64,000 nucleotides of DNA from Nocardia sp. CY41 (lineage in GTDB: Bacteria; Actinomycetota; Actinomycetes; Mycobacteriales; Mycobacteriaceae), in the NCBI RefSeq assembly GCF_009829325.1, contig NZ_VUOS01000027.1, positions 62,001-126,000 of the forward strand, in the 5' to 3' direction. A program made the position numbers and the translations under genes. Each line of letters opens with the position of its first letter. Positions within the stretch are counted from its first letter, which is position 1. Below, one piece after another: positions 43,178-51,785 of the stretch. Below the pieces are notes generated by a model. That model did no database searches. It was given only the letters and a program-made list of their open reading frames with translations, and was not told the DNA's origin.

Positions 43178-44527
43178 TCAGCCCGCGAGCCTGCCGAGCA
43201 GATGTCGCAGCGCCGGTTCCAGAGCCGGGGCCCGGAAATGGTGCCCGGCCTCCGCCAGCCGCGCGGGGACGACGCGCTGACTCGCGGACGCCACTTCACG
43301 ATTGCCTTCGCGGCCCAGTAGCAGAGCGGGACCGAACCCGGGCACCGGGAACAGGGCGGGCCTGTGCAGCACGCGCGCGAGGATCTTGGTGTACTCCGCG
43401 TTCCGCACGGGTTGCGGCGCAACGGCATTGACCGCACCGGACAGTTCCGCATCCCAGAGCGCCCGGTGATAGATGTCGATCAGGTCATCGATTCCGATCC
43501 ACGACAGCCATTGCCTGCCGTTGCCGATGCGCCCGCCCAGCCCGGCGGTGAACAGCGGACGCAACAGCTGCAGGGTGCCGCCGCGCGGGGACTGCACGAT
43601 GCCGGTACGCACGCGCACCACCCGCACACCGGCTTCGGCGGCGGGAGCCGTCGCGTCCTCCCACTCCTCGACCACGTCGGCAAGGAAGCCCGTCCCGCGC
43701 ACCGATCGCTCGGTCAACGCCTCGTCGCCGCGATCGGCGCCGTAGTAGCCGATCGCGGAGGCACTCACGAAGACCGGCACCGCCGCGCGGGCCGCGACCT
43801 CGGCGAGTTTCCGGGTCGGACCGATCCGGCTGCCCGCGATCGCACGCTTGTGCCCCTCGGTGAACCGGCCCGCGATGGAGGCCCCCGCCAGATGCACCAC
43901 GGCGTCCACATCGTCCAGCAGGTCCGGCGCGGGGTCGGCGGTGTCCCACAGCCTTTCGTCGGCGGCGCGCGGCGTGTGCCGGACCAGCCGAACGACGCGG
44001 TGCCCGCCGGTGGACAGGAACGCGGTCAGCGCCGAACCGACCAGGCCGGACGCTCCGGTCACCGCGATGGTCCTGGACACGAAGCCCTCCCCCGCCGCCC
44101 GCGCGTGCGCCGCGAGATCGTCGGCGAGCTGCCGGTGGCGGTAGGCGAACATGGGACGCAGCACGGTGGCGGGAACCGGCGCGTCCACCCGGTCCACCAC
44201 CCGCGTCCGCGTCTCGTCGACGACCTCGAAGTCGTGGGTGTGCCGCCAGGGCAGCAGTCCGGCCGGCAGCGAGCCGATTCCGTCGACGGTGACCGCGTCC
44301 ACGAACCGGCGCGGGGGGTCGTACTCGCCCGGGTCGTGCCGCGCCACCCAGCGCAGGCCACCGGGCAGTCCGAGCACGGCCTGCCCGTCGCAGAGCGAGT
44401 CCGATTCGGCGCGCGGAGACACGGGCTGCCATGGCGGCGCCAGGCGGGTCAGCGCGCCAGGGCGACCGTGCCAGGCGAACACCTCGGACCGGGGTAGATC
44501 GATGACGCTCGCGTACTCGATACCCAT
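43178..44527 (-). CDS. TIGR01777-family epimerase with N-terminal SRPBCC domain
   Basis: A 449-residue fusion. Residues about 1-145 form an SRPBCC-like domain (EYASVIDLPRSEVFAWHGRP). From about 150 comes an NAD-binding SDR domain with ITGASGLVGSAL-like motif (VTGASGLVGSALTAFL) and the TIGR01777 signatures VHLAGASIAG, FVSASAIGYYG and WLSWIGIDDLI. Genes of this family recur next to light-induced photolyase genes in other bacteria. The start at 44527 has a candidate CarH-type operator at 44555-44571. Confidence 0.88.
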   Translation of the reverse strand: MGIEYASVIDLPRSEVFAWHGRPGALTRLAPPWQPVSPRAESDSLCDGQAVLGLPGGLRWVARHDPGEYDPPRRFVDAVTVDGIGSLPAGLLPWRHTHDFEVVDETRTRVVDRVDAPVPATVLRPMFAYRHRQLADDLAAHARAAGEGFVSRTIAVTGASGLVGSALTAFLSTGGHRVVRLVRHTPRAADERLWDTADPAPDLLDDVDAVVHLAGASIAGRFTEGHKRAIAGSRIGPTRKLAEVAARAAVPVFVSASAIGYYGADRGDEALTERSVRGTGFLADVVEEWEDATAPAAEAGVRVVRVRTGIVQSPRGGTLQLLRPLFTAGLGGRIGNGRQWLSWIGIDDLIDIYHRALWDAELSGAVNAVAPQPVRNAEYTKILARVLHRPALFPVPGFGPALLLGREGNREVASASQRVVPARLAEAGHHFRAPALEPALRHLLGRLAG

Positions 44528-44554
44528 GACCCGACTCTAGCCCGAAACCCACCC

Positions 44555-44571
44555 CATGCAGCGTTCATGCA
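44555..44571. promoter_or_regulatory. 11-bp direct repeat CATGCA-N5-CATGCA before the epimerase gene
   Basis: CATGCA starts at 44555 and 44566. It is 28 bases upstream of the start codon of the TIGR01777 gene. Same spacing and core (ATGCA) as the site before the lipocalin gene. Confidence 0.6.
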
Positions 44572-44688
44572 TCGTTACATAGCACGCGGTTTTCAAAACT
44601 CCAGGTATCCACCTACTTCTAGTACGTCCGATGCAACCGATGACTCAATCGATAGGCAATCGGCGGGGACCCCGGTTTCGCGAGGCGA

Positions 44689-45480
44689 TCAGACCACGAA
44701 CGGAATCAACGCCTTTCGATCCACGGGATAGTCGGCGAACTTCTCCCGGTACCACCGGTGTGTGGCGAGGGCACGCGGCACCAGATTGCCCGCCGTGATC
44801 AAGAAGATGACCACGCCGGCCAACGACCAGGTCGCCAGCGCGAAACCCGCCCACGCGATCAGCTCGCCGAGATAGGCCGGACTGCTGACGAACCGGAATC
44901 CCGCGCCGTAGGGGATCCGATACTCGGCCGCGCCGGGATCCGCCTTGTCCCGCAGGTTGCGCACGATGGATTCGGAGCGCACCAGCAGAGCGAAGCCACT
45001 CAGGTAGACCACGAGCCCGAGCAGGAAGCGCGGATCGGTCAGCCATTCCGGCCCGTATTGATCGAGGTAGTCGTGACTGAACAGGGAGCCGTTGAGATAG
45101 CCGTGCAGCGCCGTGACGAACATGCCCGCGGCGAGGACCGAGACATTGAAGCTGCTCCGCTTGCCGGGCACCTGCCGGATGGACAGCGGGAAGAACCAGC
45201 CGCGGTTGCCGTAGTGCAGCACCCAGATGGCCGCCAGGGCCAGCGCGGTGGGTTCGAAACGATTCGGGCCCGCGAGATAGCAGAGGGCGAACACCACCGT
45301 CGCCGGAATCTCCATCAACCACCACCCCAGCTTCGGGTTGAGGTTGAAACCGACCTCGGTGGAGGCGAAACGACCGTAGGGACTCTGCGCGAACAAGCCG
45401 CCGACCACGACGAACGCCGCGAACGCGAAGCCGATCGTCAGCACGGTGTCGTACACGGTGTTGCCGGTATACCAGTCCAT
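44689..45480 (-). CDS. Steroid 5-alpha-reductase-type membrane oxidoreductase
   Basis: A 263-residue membrane protein with about six hydrophobic segments. It carries the C-terminal signature of the 3-oxo-5-alpha-steroid 4-dehydrogenase family: GNRGWFFPLSIR in the middle and IPYGAGFRFVSSPAYLGELIAW, then ATHRWYREKFADYP at the end. These bind NADPH and reduce the 4,5 double bond of 3-oxosteroids or related lipids. It is divergent from an NTF2-like (ketosteroid isomerase-fold) gene with a KstR-type box between them. ATG 45480 has AAAGGGAA upstream. Confidence 0.88.
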   Translation of the reverse strand: MDWYTGNTVYDTVLTIGFAFAAFVVVGGLFAQSPYGRFASTEVGFNLNPKLGWWLMEIPATVVFALCYLAGPNRFEPTALALAAIWVLHYGNRGWFFPLSIRQVPGKRSSFNVSVLAAGMFVTALHGYLNGSLFSHDYLDQYGPEWLTDPRFLLGLVVYLSGFALLVRSESIVRNLRDKADPGAAEYRIPYGAGFRFVSSPAYLGELIAWAGFALATWSLAGVVIFLITAGNLVPRALATHRWYREKFADYPVDRKALIPFVV

Positions 45481-45538
45481 CGAGTTCCCTTTGTCCTGCG
45501 GATGCGACCGGCGGGACACCGGAACGCGACGCCAAAAT

Positions 45539-45552
45539 TAGAACTTGTTCTA
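45539..45552. promoter_or_regulatory. KstR-type operator TAGAACTTGTTCTA
   Basis: A perfect 14-bp palindrome that fits the KstR consensus TnnAACnnGTTnnA, the known control site of cholesterol-catabolism genes in mycobacteria and rhodococci. It lies 59 bases before the 5-alpha-reductase start and 44 before the NTF2-like start, so may control both. Confidence 0.8.
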
Positions 45553-45595
45553 CCATGTGTCCAGTCCGGCTCGCGTCTACGGAGGTTGTGTCATC

Positions 45596-46402
45596 ATGCC
45601 GCTGGATCCCTCGGCCGCAGCGCTGCTGACGGCCGTCGAGGCGTCACCGCACGCGGTCGCGGCGCACGACAAGTCCGCGTGGGTGGGCCTGTTCGCCGCG
45701 GGGGCGGAGGTCAACGACCCGGTGGGGTCCCGCCCGCACGTGGGGCGCACCGCCATAGCGCGGTTCTACGACACCTTCATCGGACCGAACACCATCGCGT
45801 TCCGGGTCGATCGCGATCTGGTCCATCCGCCGACGGTGCTGCGCGATCTGACCGTCGTCACCACGATGTCGACCGGCGCCACCGTTCTCGTCCCCATGCA
45901 CCTGCGCTATCGGCTGGTCGAGCAGGACGGCGTATGGAAGATCGCCTCGCTCGCCGCGCATTGGGAACTGGCGGGCATGATCTGGCAACTGCTGCGCACC
46001 GGTCTGCCCGGGCTCGCCGCGGCGCTGAAGCTGGGGCCGCAACTGCTCGTCAACCAGGGCGTCGGCGGGGCGCTGGGCATGATGCAGGCGCTCGGTGGCG
46101 TGGGCCGCCGCGGAAAACACACCACGACAGGGCTTTTCGCCGCCGCGGCGAGCACCGATCTGAGCCGGGTGCGCGAGCTGCTCGGGTCCCGGGCCGAGAT
46201 CGAATTGCCCGCGGGCACGCCGGTGTCGGTGGAGGAATTCACCAATCGGGTACGCAACATGCGCTGGAGCAAGGTGATCGCCGCGGGCCACACCGTCACG
46301 GCGAGTGTCCGGCTCGGCGCGGTATTCGGAGTCGCGGTCGTGGAATTCGCGACCAGCGGGGAAGGCATCGCGCGCGTGACGTTCTATCTCGACGGCGACT
46401 GA
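45596..46402 (+). CDS. NTF2/ketosteroid-isomerase-fold protein, two domains
   Basis: A 268-residue protein. Residues about 10-140 form an NTF2-like domain (HAVAAHDKSAWVGLFAAGAEVNDPVGSRP ... VLVPMHLRYRLVEQDGVWKI). A linker with hydrophobic segments and a second similar domain (about 185-268) follow. The fold fits ketosteroid isomerases. Its position behind a KstR-type box next to a steroid reductase supports steroid or sterol work, but the reaction is inference. ATG 45596 has GGAGG 10 bases upstream. Confidence 0.82.
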   Translation: MPLDPSAAALLTAVEASPHAVAAHDKSAWVGLFAAGAEVNDPVGSRPHVGRTAIARFYDTFIGPNTIAFRVDRDLVHPPTVLRDLTVVTTMSTGATVLVPMHLRYRLVEQDGVWKIASLAAHWELAGMIWQLLRTGLPGLAAALKLGPQLLVNQGVGGALGMMQALGGVGRRGKHTTTGLFAAAASTDLSRVRELLGSRAEIELPAGTPVSVEEFTNRVRNMRWSKVIAAGHTVTASVRLGAVFGVAVVEFATSGEGIARVTFYLDGD

Positions 46403-46582
46403 CCCGGGCGGATCGCCCGCCGGGAGTCGCCGCGACCGGCCGATGCCTGCACCCGTGGTCGCCCACTCGGACCGTCGCGGTTGCGCCCCTCGGAGTACGC
46501 GCGCCGGTAGCCGGATGCACCGCAGCACCGGGCTACCAGAGCTGAAGGCAAGCTCAGTTCGATGAACGGGCTCGGCACCCGG

Positions 46583-47509
46583 TCACGACGCGAGCTGTCC
46601 GGCGTGTTCCCCGGCCCGGTCGGACACCGGCGCTTCGACCGGCGCGGACACCGGCACGGCATGCTCGGTCCAGCCGGGCGGGCCGAAGATGTATCCGAGC
46701 CGCCCCCGCCAGGTGCTCGCGCCGCGCACGTCGCGGATCAGCGCCGCCAACTCGTGATAGTTGACCTTCAGCGGGTTGTCGGTGCCGATGTTCTTGGTGA
46801 GGCCGTAGCGGACCGGTTCGGATTCGGCGGCGAAACTGCCGAACAGACGATCCCAGATGATGAAGATGCCGCCGTAGTTCTTGTCGATGTAGGGCTGGTT
46901 CGACCCGTGGTGGACACGGTGGTGCGAGGGTGTGTTGAACAGGAATTCGATCGGACGCGGGAGGGTCTCGACGCGCTGAGTGTGGATCGGGAACTGATAA
47001 AGCAGCCCGATGCCCTGCAACAAGAAGATCATCCAAGCGGGGAAGCCCAGCAGCGCCGCGGGCACCCACGCCAGCCCGCGCAGGATATTCGGGATCGGGT
47101 GCAGCCAGGAGAGGCGAAGCGCGGTGGAGAGGTTGAAGTGCTCACTGGAGTGGTGCACGTTGTGCGCGGTCCACATCAGCCGGACCCGGTGGTCGGCGCG
47201 GTGCGCCCAGTAGTAGCACAGATCCGTGACGATCAAGCCGAGCACCCAGACCCACCAGGATCGCGGCGACAGGTGCAGCGGCGTGATCGCGGCGGCCACG
47301 ACCACGGCCGAGAACGGCACCAGATGCTGCATCAGCGGCTTGACCAGCCTGCCCACCGTGAATGTCGTCACGTTGGAAGCGGTGTCGCGGACCGATCCAC
47401 CGTTGCCGGACCGGTCGGGATCGCGCCGGTAGGCGATCCACTCCACCAGCATGAGCACCGCGAACGCCGGAATGGCGTAGGTCAGCAACTCGAACTCCAC
47501 ACGACCCAT
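46583..47509 (-). CDS. Fatty-acid hydroxylase/sterol desaturase family membrane protein
   Basis: A 308-residue di-iron membrane oxygenase. The His boxes are HRADH, HNVHHSSEHFN and HHRVHHGSNQ, all intact, between four hydrophobic segments. The family hydroxylates or desaturates sterols, fatty acids or carotenoids with O2. It is convergent with the NTF2-like gene. Whether it belongs to the KstR group is unclear; no box is seen before it. Confidence 0.9.
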   Translation of the reverse strand: MGRVEFELLTYAIPAFAVLMLVEWIAYRRDPDRSGNGGSVRDTASNVTTFTVGRLVKPLMQHLVPFSAVVVAAAITPLHLSPRSWWVWVLGLIVTDLCYYWAHRADHRVRLMWTAHNVHHSSEHFNLSTALRLSWLHPIPNILRGLAWVPAALLGFPAWMIFLLQGIGLLYQFPIHTQRVETLPRPIEFLFNTPSHHRVHHGSNQPYIDKNYGGIFIIWDRLFGSFAAESEPVRYGLTKNIGTDNPLKVNYHELAALIRDVRGASTWRGRLGYIFGPPGWTEHAVPVSAPVEAPVSDRAGEHAGQLAS

Positions 47510-47732
47510 GGGTTCTCCTTCTTCCTCTGGCCTCTTCCTTGGACGCTACGTGCCCGGGCCTGGGGAAACATCGCGCCGGCGAGGGACTTCGCGTCCCCCG
47601 CGCGGGGGACGCGAGCGCGCAGGCGCGCGGGCAGAGTTGTCGTTCGTGCGGCGTCTGCGATCGGCCGGATCACTAGGATCGCCCCAGGACCCGGCACCGG
47701 AACCGGACGGAGGCGGTGACGAACTGTTGGAC

Positions 47733-48890
47733 GTGAGCAGATCACTGGCCCGCCAGTCGGTGGTGGTCGCCATGGTGGCCGCCGTCATCGACGCGGTGGT
47801 GCTGGGTCTGTGCGGCGTCTTCGCGGTGGCGCCGTGGCAGACGGTCGCCGCTGTCACGGCCATCGTCGCCGCCGATCTCGCCTTGGCCGCCCCGCCCCGG
47901 ACGGCGGGCGTGGTCGCGGTGGTGCAAGTGCTCGTGCGACTGCTGGCCGCGCTGCTGTTGTATCGGCACGGGTTCCCGGTGCGGTTCGCCGACGTGGGGT
48001 TCCTGGTGGCCGGATACCGCGCGGGGGCGTGGCTCGCCGGACCGAGTTCCGTGCTGACCATGTTGTCGCTGTGCGCAGGAGTCGCCGGGGCGCACCTGGT
48101 CACCGACAGCGCCGCGGCGCGGGATTGGCGGCTGTTGCTGGCCGCGACCGTCTCCGCGGGCTGCGTCCCGTGGCTCGTCGGCCGCTACACCGCGGCGCGA
48201 GGCGCCTACATCGCCGATCTGGAGCAGCGGGCCCGATTGCGGCAGCAGGAGCACCGCACCGCGCTGGAGCGCGCGGTCACCGAGGAACGGGCGGCGATCG
48301 CCCGCGACCTGCACGACGTGATCTCCCATCACGTCAGCGCGATCGGCATCCACGCCGGTGCGGCGCGGCTGGCTCTGGGCGGCACGGCGAACGCGGCCGC
48401 CGCCCGATCGCTGTCGGCGGTGGAATCCAGCAGCCGGGCCGCGATGGTCGATCTGCGCCGCCAGCTCGACTTGTTGCACGGGCGGGAGGACGAGGGGCAG
48501 CGTCAGCCGGGGCTCGCCGACATCGACGGGCTGATCGAGCACGTCCGCGCGGCTGGGCTGCGGGTCGAGACGAGCGTGCGCGGCGACGCCGTCACACTGC
48601 CGGACTCGTTGAACCTCACCCTGTACCGCATCGTGCAGGAGATGCTGACCAACGCGTTGCGCCACGGCGACGGCACGCACGTCCGCTTGGACGTGGAGTA
48701 CCTGCCGAAGCGAGTGGTGCTGCGCGCAACGAACCCCCTCCCCCGTGAAGCGGTCACCGCCGACCCCTCGATCCAGCGCGGCCTGCACGGAATTCGTCGC
48801 CGCGCCGAGCTGTTCGACGGCGCACTGGACTACGGCCGCGACGCCACGCACTGGCACACCACGGTGTCCGTGCCGATCGGAGGATCGTGA
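47733..48890 (+). CDS. NarL-type sensor histidine kinase
   Basis: A 385-residue kinase. Four to five membrane helices (about 5-160) lead into a HisKA_3 domain with the phospho-acceptor His in ARDLHDVISHHVSAIG, and a HATPase domain (LYRIVQEMLTNALRHGDG, GLHGIRRRAEL). Start uncertain: GTG at 47733 was chosen at the first hydrophobic segment; GTG at 47646 is also open. The stop overlaps the regulator start. Confidence 0.87.
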   Translation: MSRSLARQSVVVAMVAAVIDAVVLGLCGVFAVAPWQTVAAVTAIVAADLALAAPPRTAGVVAVVQVLVRLLAALLLYRHGFPVRFADVGFLVAGYRAGAWLAGPSSVLTMLSLCAGVAGAHLVTDSAAARDWRLLLAATVSAGCVPWLVGRYTAARGAYIADLEQRARLRQQEHRTALERAVTEERAAIARDLHDVISHHVSAIGIHAGAARLALGGTANAAAARSLSAVESSSRAAMVDLRRQLDLLHGREDEGQRQPGLADIDGLIEHVRAAGLRVETSVRGDAVTLPDSLNLTLYRIVQEMLTNALRHGDGTHVRLDVEYLPKRVVLRATNPLPREAVTADPSIQRGLHGIRRRAELFDGALDYGRDATHWHTTVSVPIGGS

Positions 48891-49558
48891 ACCCGCCCAT
48901 CCGTGTCCTGATCGCCGACGACCACAGCATGTTCCGCTCCGGCCTGCGCGCCGTCGTGGACAGCCAGCCGGACCTGGATTGCGTCGCCGAGGTGAGCGAC
49001 GGCCGGGCCGCGATCACCGAGACCGCCCGGCTGCGACCGGATGTGGCGATCCTCGACGTCCGCATGCCGAAACTCGACGGCTTGGCCGCCACCACCGCGA
49101 TCGTCGCCGCCGGCGGCACGCACGTCCTGGTGCTCACGACCTATGACAGCGACGCCAACCTGTATCGCGCCTTGCAGGCGGGCGCCAGCGGGTTCCTGCT
49201 GAAGAGCCTGCCGCCCGAAGAACTCGTCACGGCGATCCGGATCGCGGCCCGCGGCGACGCGCTGATCGACCCGTCGATGACCCGCCGCCTGGTCTCCCGC
49301 TTCGCGAGCACGCTCGCGCCCCCGCGCACCCCGCCGGAAGTCCAGCAGCTCACCGCCCGCGAACTGGAGGTACTGCTCCTGCTGGCCGACGCGCGCAGCA
49401 ACGCCGAGATCGCCGCGCAGCTGGGTGTCGGCGAGGAGACGGTGAAGACGCACGTCTCCCGCATCCTCGCCAAACTCGGCGTCCGCGATCGCATCCACGC
49501 CGTCGTCTACGCCCATCAGCACGGTCTGGTCTCGCCGGAATCGGCACGCTCCGACTGA
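48887..49558 (+). CDS. NarL/LuxR-type response regulator
   Basis: A 223-residue regulator. The receiver has Asp11-Asp12 and phospho-acceptor Asp57 (AILDVRMPKLDG); the C-terminal LuxR domain reads LTARELEVLLLLADARSNAEIAAQLGV-like with ETVKTHVSRILAKLGVRDR. It forms a pair with the kinase before it (GTGA overlap). Targets unknown. Confidence 0.93.
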   Translation: MNPPIRVLIADDHSMFRSGLRAVVDSQPDLDCVAEVSDGRAAITETARLRPDVAILDVRMPKLDGLAATTAIVAAGGTHVLVLTTYDSDANLYRALQAGASGFLLKSLPPEELVTAIRIAARGDALIDPSMTRRLVSRFASTLAPPRTPPEVQQLTARELEVLLLLADARSNAEIAAQLGVGEETVKTHVSRILAKLGVRDRIHAVVYAHQHGLVSPESARSD

Positions 49559-49577
49559 CGGCATTCCCGCCCATGTG

Positions 49578-49615
49578 GCGGCGACAACCGAGCGCAGTGG
49601 CTCGGTTGTCGCCGC
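49578..49615. terminator. Strong hairpin between the response regulator and the VOC gene
   Basis: A perfect 16-bp stem (GCGGCGACAACCGAGC and complement) with a 6-base loop, between two convergent stops (49558 and 49623). Works probably in both directions. Confidence 0.75.
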
Positions 49616-49622
49616 GCGCGGC

Positions 49623-50429
49623 TCACCCGCCGGTCGGCGGTTCCCCGACGGTCGTCGTCGGATCGATGATGCCGAAGACCTCACCCTGCGGCCCCTGGAC
49701 GATGCCCATGCGGCCGAAGGGGCTGTCGTCGGGTCCCGACATGACGGTGGCGCCGAGATCGCGCGCCCTGGCGAGCGCGTCGTCGGTGTTGCCGACCTGG
49801 AACCAGGCCAGCCAATACGACGGGTTGTCGCCCGGCATCTTCGTCGAGTCGTTCACGCCGCCGACGGCGTCGCCGTCCTGCGTCAAGCTGAACGTGGAGT
49901 AGACGAAATGCTCGCCGTCGCCGATCTCGGTGTAGTGCCAGCCGAACACGTCGGCGTAGAACTGCTGCGCCTGCTTGTAGTCGCTGGTGTGCAGCTCGTT
50001 CCAGCAGTAGGCGCCGTGCTCGTTGTAGATGCCCGCGCCCGCGTGGGCCTTGGCCTCCCAGATCCCGAAGACCGCGCCGGTGGGATCGGCGCCGACGACC
50101 ATGCGGCCGACGTCGAGCACGTCGAACGGTTGCATCATCAGCGAGCCGCCCGCGGCGCCGACCTTCTGCGCGACGGCGTCGGCGCTGTCGGCGGCGAGGT
50201 AGGTGGTCCACACCGACGGCATCGGCATGCCTTCCGGTTTTGGTCCGATGCCCGCGGCCGCGCGGCCGTTGCGCATCGCCATCAGATATCCCCCAGCCTC
50301 GGGCGGGCTGTCCTCGATCTGCCAGCCGAAGAGAGCGCCATAGAATTCGCGGGCGCGCCCCGGGTCGTCGACCTGGCAGTCGACCCAGCACGGCGTTCCC
50401 TGCGGCCAGCTTCCGTCATGAGTGGGCAT
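49623..50429 (-). CDS. VOC-superfamily (glyoxalase-like) two-domain protein
   Basis: A 268-residue protein of two vicinal-oxygen-chelate domains (CWVDCQVDDPGRAREFYGALFGW and CWNELHTSDYKQAQQFYADVFGW). The pattern is that of actinobacterial glyoxalase/bleomycin-resistance-like proteins, whose functions are mostly unknown. Few of the usual metal ligands are clear, so I give no reaction. Confidence 0.88.
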   Translation of the reverse strand: MPTHDGSWPQGTPCWVDCQVDDPGRAREFYGALFGWQIEDSPPEAGGYLMAMRNGRAAAGIGPKPEGMPMPSVWTTYLAADSADAVAQKVGAAGGSLMMQPFDVLDVGRMVVGADPTGAVFGIWEAKAHAGAGIYNEHGAYCWNELHTSDYKQAQQFYADVFGWHYTEIGDGEHFVYSTFSLTQDGDAVGGVNDSTKMPGDNPSYWLAWFQVGNTDDALARARDLGATVMSGPDDSPFGRMGIVQGPQGEVFGIIDPTTTVGEPPTGG

Positions 50430-51063
50430 TGCGGGTGCCTCCTGACACGGGTTGCCGATGTGCGGGCCGAGACAGCCGGCACACGGCTAGTCAACCATCA
50501 GCATTCCGTTGGAGTGAGTCGATTCGGCCGGAGCGCCGTGTCGCGCTCGCAAGCCTGGAACCCAGGTGGAAAACCCCCTACACAGATCAGTCCCCGGTAG
50601 TCTCGTCGAAACCGTGGGTCTCAGTCGTCGCTGAGTGCTCCGGTATTTCGGCTGGCTTGCCGGGGGCCTAGCCGGATCCTGGGTCGGTTGTCTTCACTGC
50701 CTGCCGACGTCTCAGCTGACAGTGCGCTCACCTACCGGTGTTCCGGTGTAATGACTAGTCTCCTCCACATTTCCGGCTAGTCAAGAGCCTGATCGGAAAC
50801 GACGCGCGCGGTCGCCCCGCGCTCCAGGCATCCTTCAGCAAATCGATCTTGACGTGTACTCTTGGCTTTCGAACCATGTGATTGTGACTGGGGTCACATA
50901 CCCCGCCTGACTGCACTCGCCTGCCCGATAGCCGGGCCGGCCGTCCCGTTGGAGTCCCCATGGCGCTCGCTTCCACTCCCGCATCGACGAGTGGCGGCGC
51001 GTGCGCACACACCCGCCGTGAACGCCGCACCGGGGACACCGGATCCGTCACTTCGGAGACATC
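50430..51063. other. Long intergenic region before the cobalt-hydrolase operon
   Basis: About 630 bases without a gene. It holds the CRP-type site at 50883-50898 and two copies of CGGCTAGTCAA (50484 and 50774), with an inverted TGACTAG at 50752. The operon promoter should be in its right part. Confidence 0.6.
50883..50898. promoter_or_regulatory. CRP/GlxR-type site TGTGA-N6-TCACA
   Basis: A perfect match to the cyclic-AMP receptor protein consensus, 166 bases upstream of the first gene of the cobalt-hydrolase operon. Confidence 0.6.
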
Positions 51064-51489
51064 ATGAGCGCACCGAACCGATTCGACGAGCTGCAGCATC
51101 GCGTCGCGGACCTCGCACCGGTCTTCCGCGAACCGCTGGACTCGCCCTACGAGATCTCCAACGAATTGTTCGCCGCCCTCCGGCACGTGCTGCACGACGT
51201 GGGCGGACAGCCGGACATCCCGGTCGATTACCGGGAGAAGGAGGAAGAGCCCTGGGAGATGCGCACTTACGTCACCTGCGAATGCCTCGGCTGGCGCGGC
51301 GTGTGGAACTCCGAAGAACGCAGGCGAGCGGAGAACGACTTGGGCGCGACGTTGTACTTCGGTCTCCCCTACTACGCGCGCTGGGCGACCGTCGCGGCGA
51401 AGACCTTGATCGCCAAGGGTTTGATCACCCCCGATGAGCTGTCGGCCAAGCTGGACGAAGTACGCGCCCGAATGGAGGCGCGCGCATGA
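51064..51489 (+). CDS. Thiocyanate hydrolase beta-like subunit (nitrile hydratase beta N-terminal part)
   Basis: A 141-residue protein resembling the N-terminal half of nitrile hydratase beta, as does the beta subunit (ScnB) of thiocyanate hydrolase. Its ECLGWRGVWNSEERRRAENDLG and YYARWATVAAKTLIAKGLITPDELSAKL fit the helical part of that family (..RWxxAxxxLLxExGxxxxxEL). It is the first gene of four, in the same order as the scn genes of Thiobacillus (beta, alpha, gamma, P15K). The stop overlaps the next start as ATGA. Confidence 0.82.
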   Translation: MSAPNRFDELQHRVADLAPVFREPLDSPYEISNELFAALRHVLHDVGGQPDIPVDYREKEEEPWEMRTYVTCECLGWRGVWNSEERRRAENDLGATLYFGLPYYARWATVAAKTLIAKGLITPDELSAKLDEVRARMEARA

Positions 51490-51785
51490 GCAGGAAGTAC
51501 CGAATCGGCGATCGGGTGCGGGTCCGCGACGCCACGTCGATGTTCCACACCCGGACCCAGGCCTACACCCGGGGGCACACCGGCGTCGTCGTCGAGTACC
51601 GCCCGGAGTGGATCATCCCGGAGGACGAGGCGTGGGGACGCGAGGACGGTCGCGTCGAGCCGTTCTATGTCGTGCGATTCCGCCAGAAGGATTTGTGGCC
51701 TACATACACCGGCTTCGACGTCGACACCCTGGAGACGGAGGTCTCCGAGCGCTGGCTCGAGCCCACAGAGGAGGATGCCCGGTGA
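51486..51785 (+). CDS. Thiocyanate hydrolase alpha-like subunit (nitrile hydratase beta C-terminal part)
   Basis: A 99-residue SH3-like barrel that corresponds to the C-terminal half of nitrile hydratase beta (YRIGDRVRVRD, HTRTQAYTRGHTGVVVEY, EPFYVVRFRQKDLW). In ordinary nitrile hydratases this is fused to the previous part; here the two are split as in thiocyanate hydrolase. Overlaps neighbours by four bases on both sides. Confidence 0.84.
   Translation: MSRKYRIGDRVRVRDATSMFHTRTQAYTRGHTGVVVEYRPEWIIPEDEAWGREDGRVEPFYVVRFRQKDLWPTYTGFDVDTLETEVSERWLEPTEEDAR

Noticed and set aside
42607..43431. Possible coding frames through the 90-bp repeats
   Set aside because: The repeat units differ by 2-5 bp, so no frame keeps the same peptide; composition is not coding-like.
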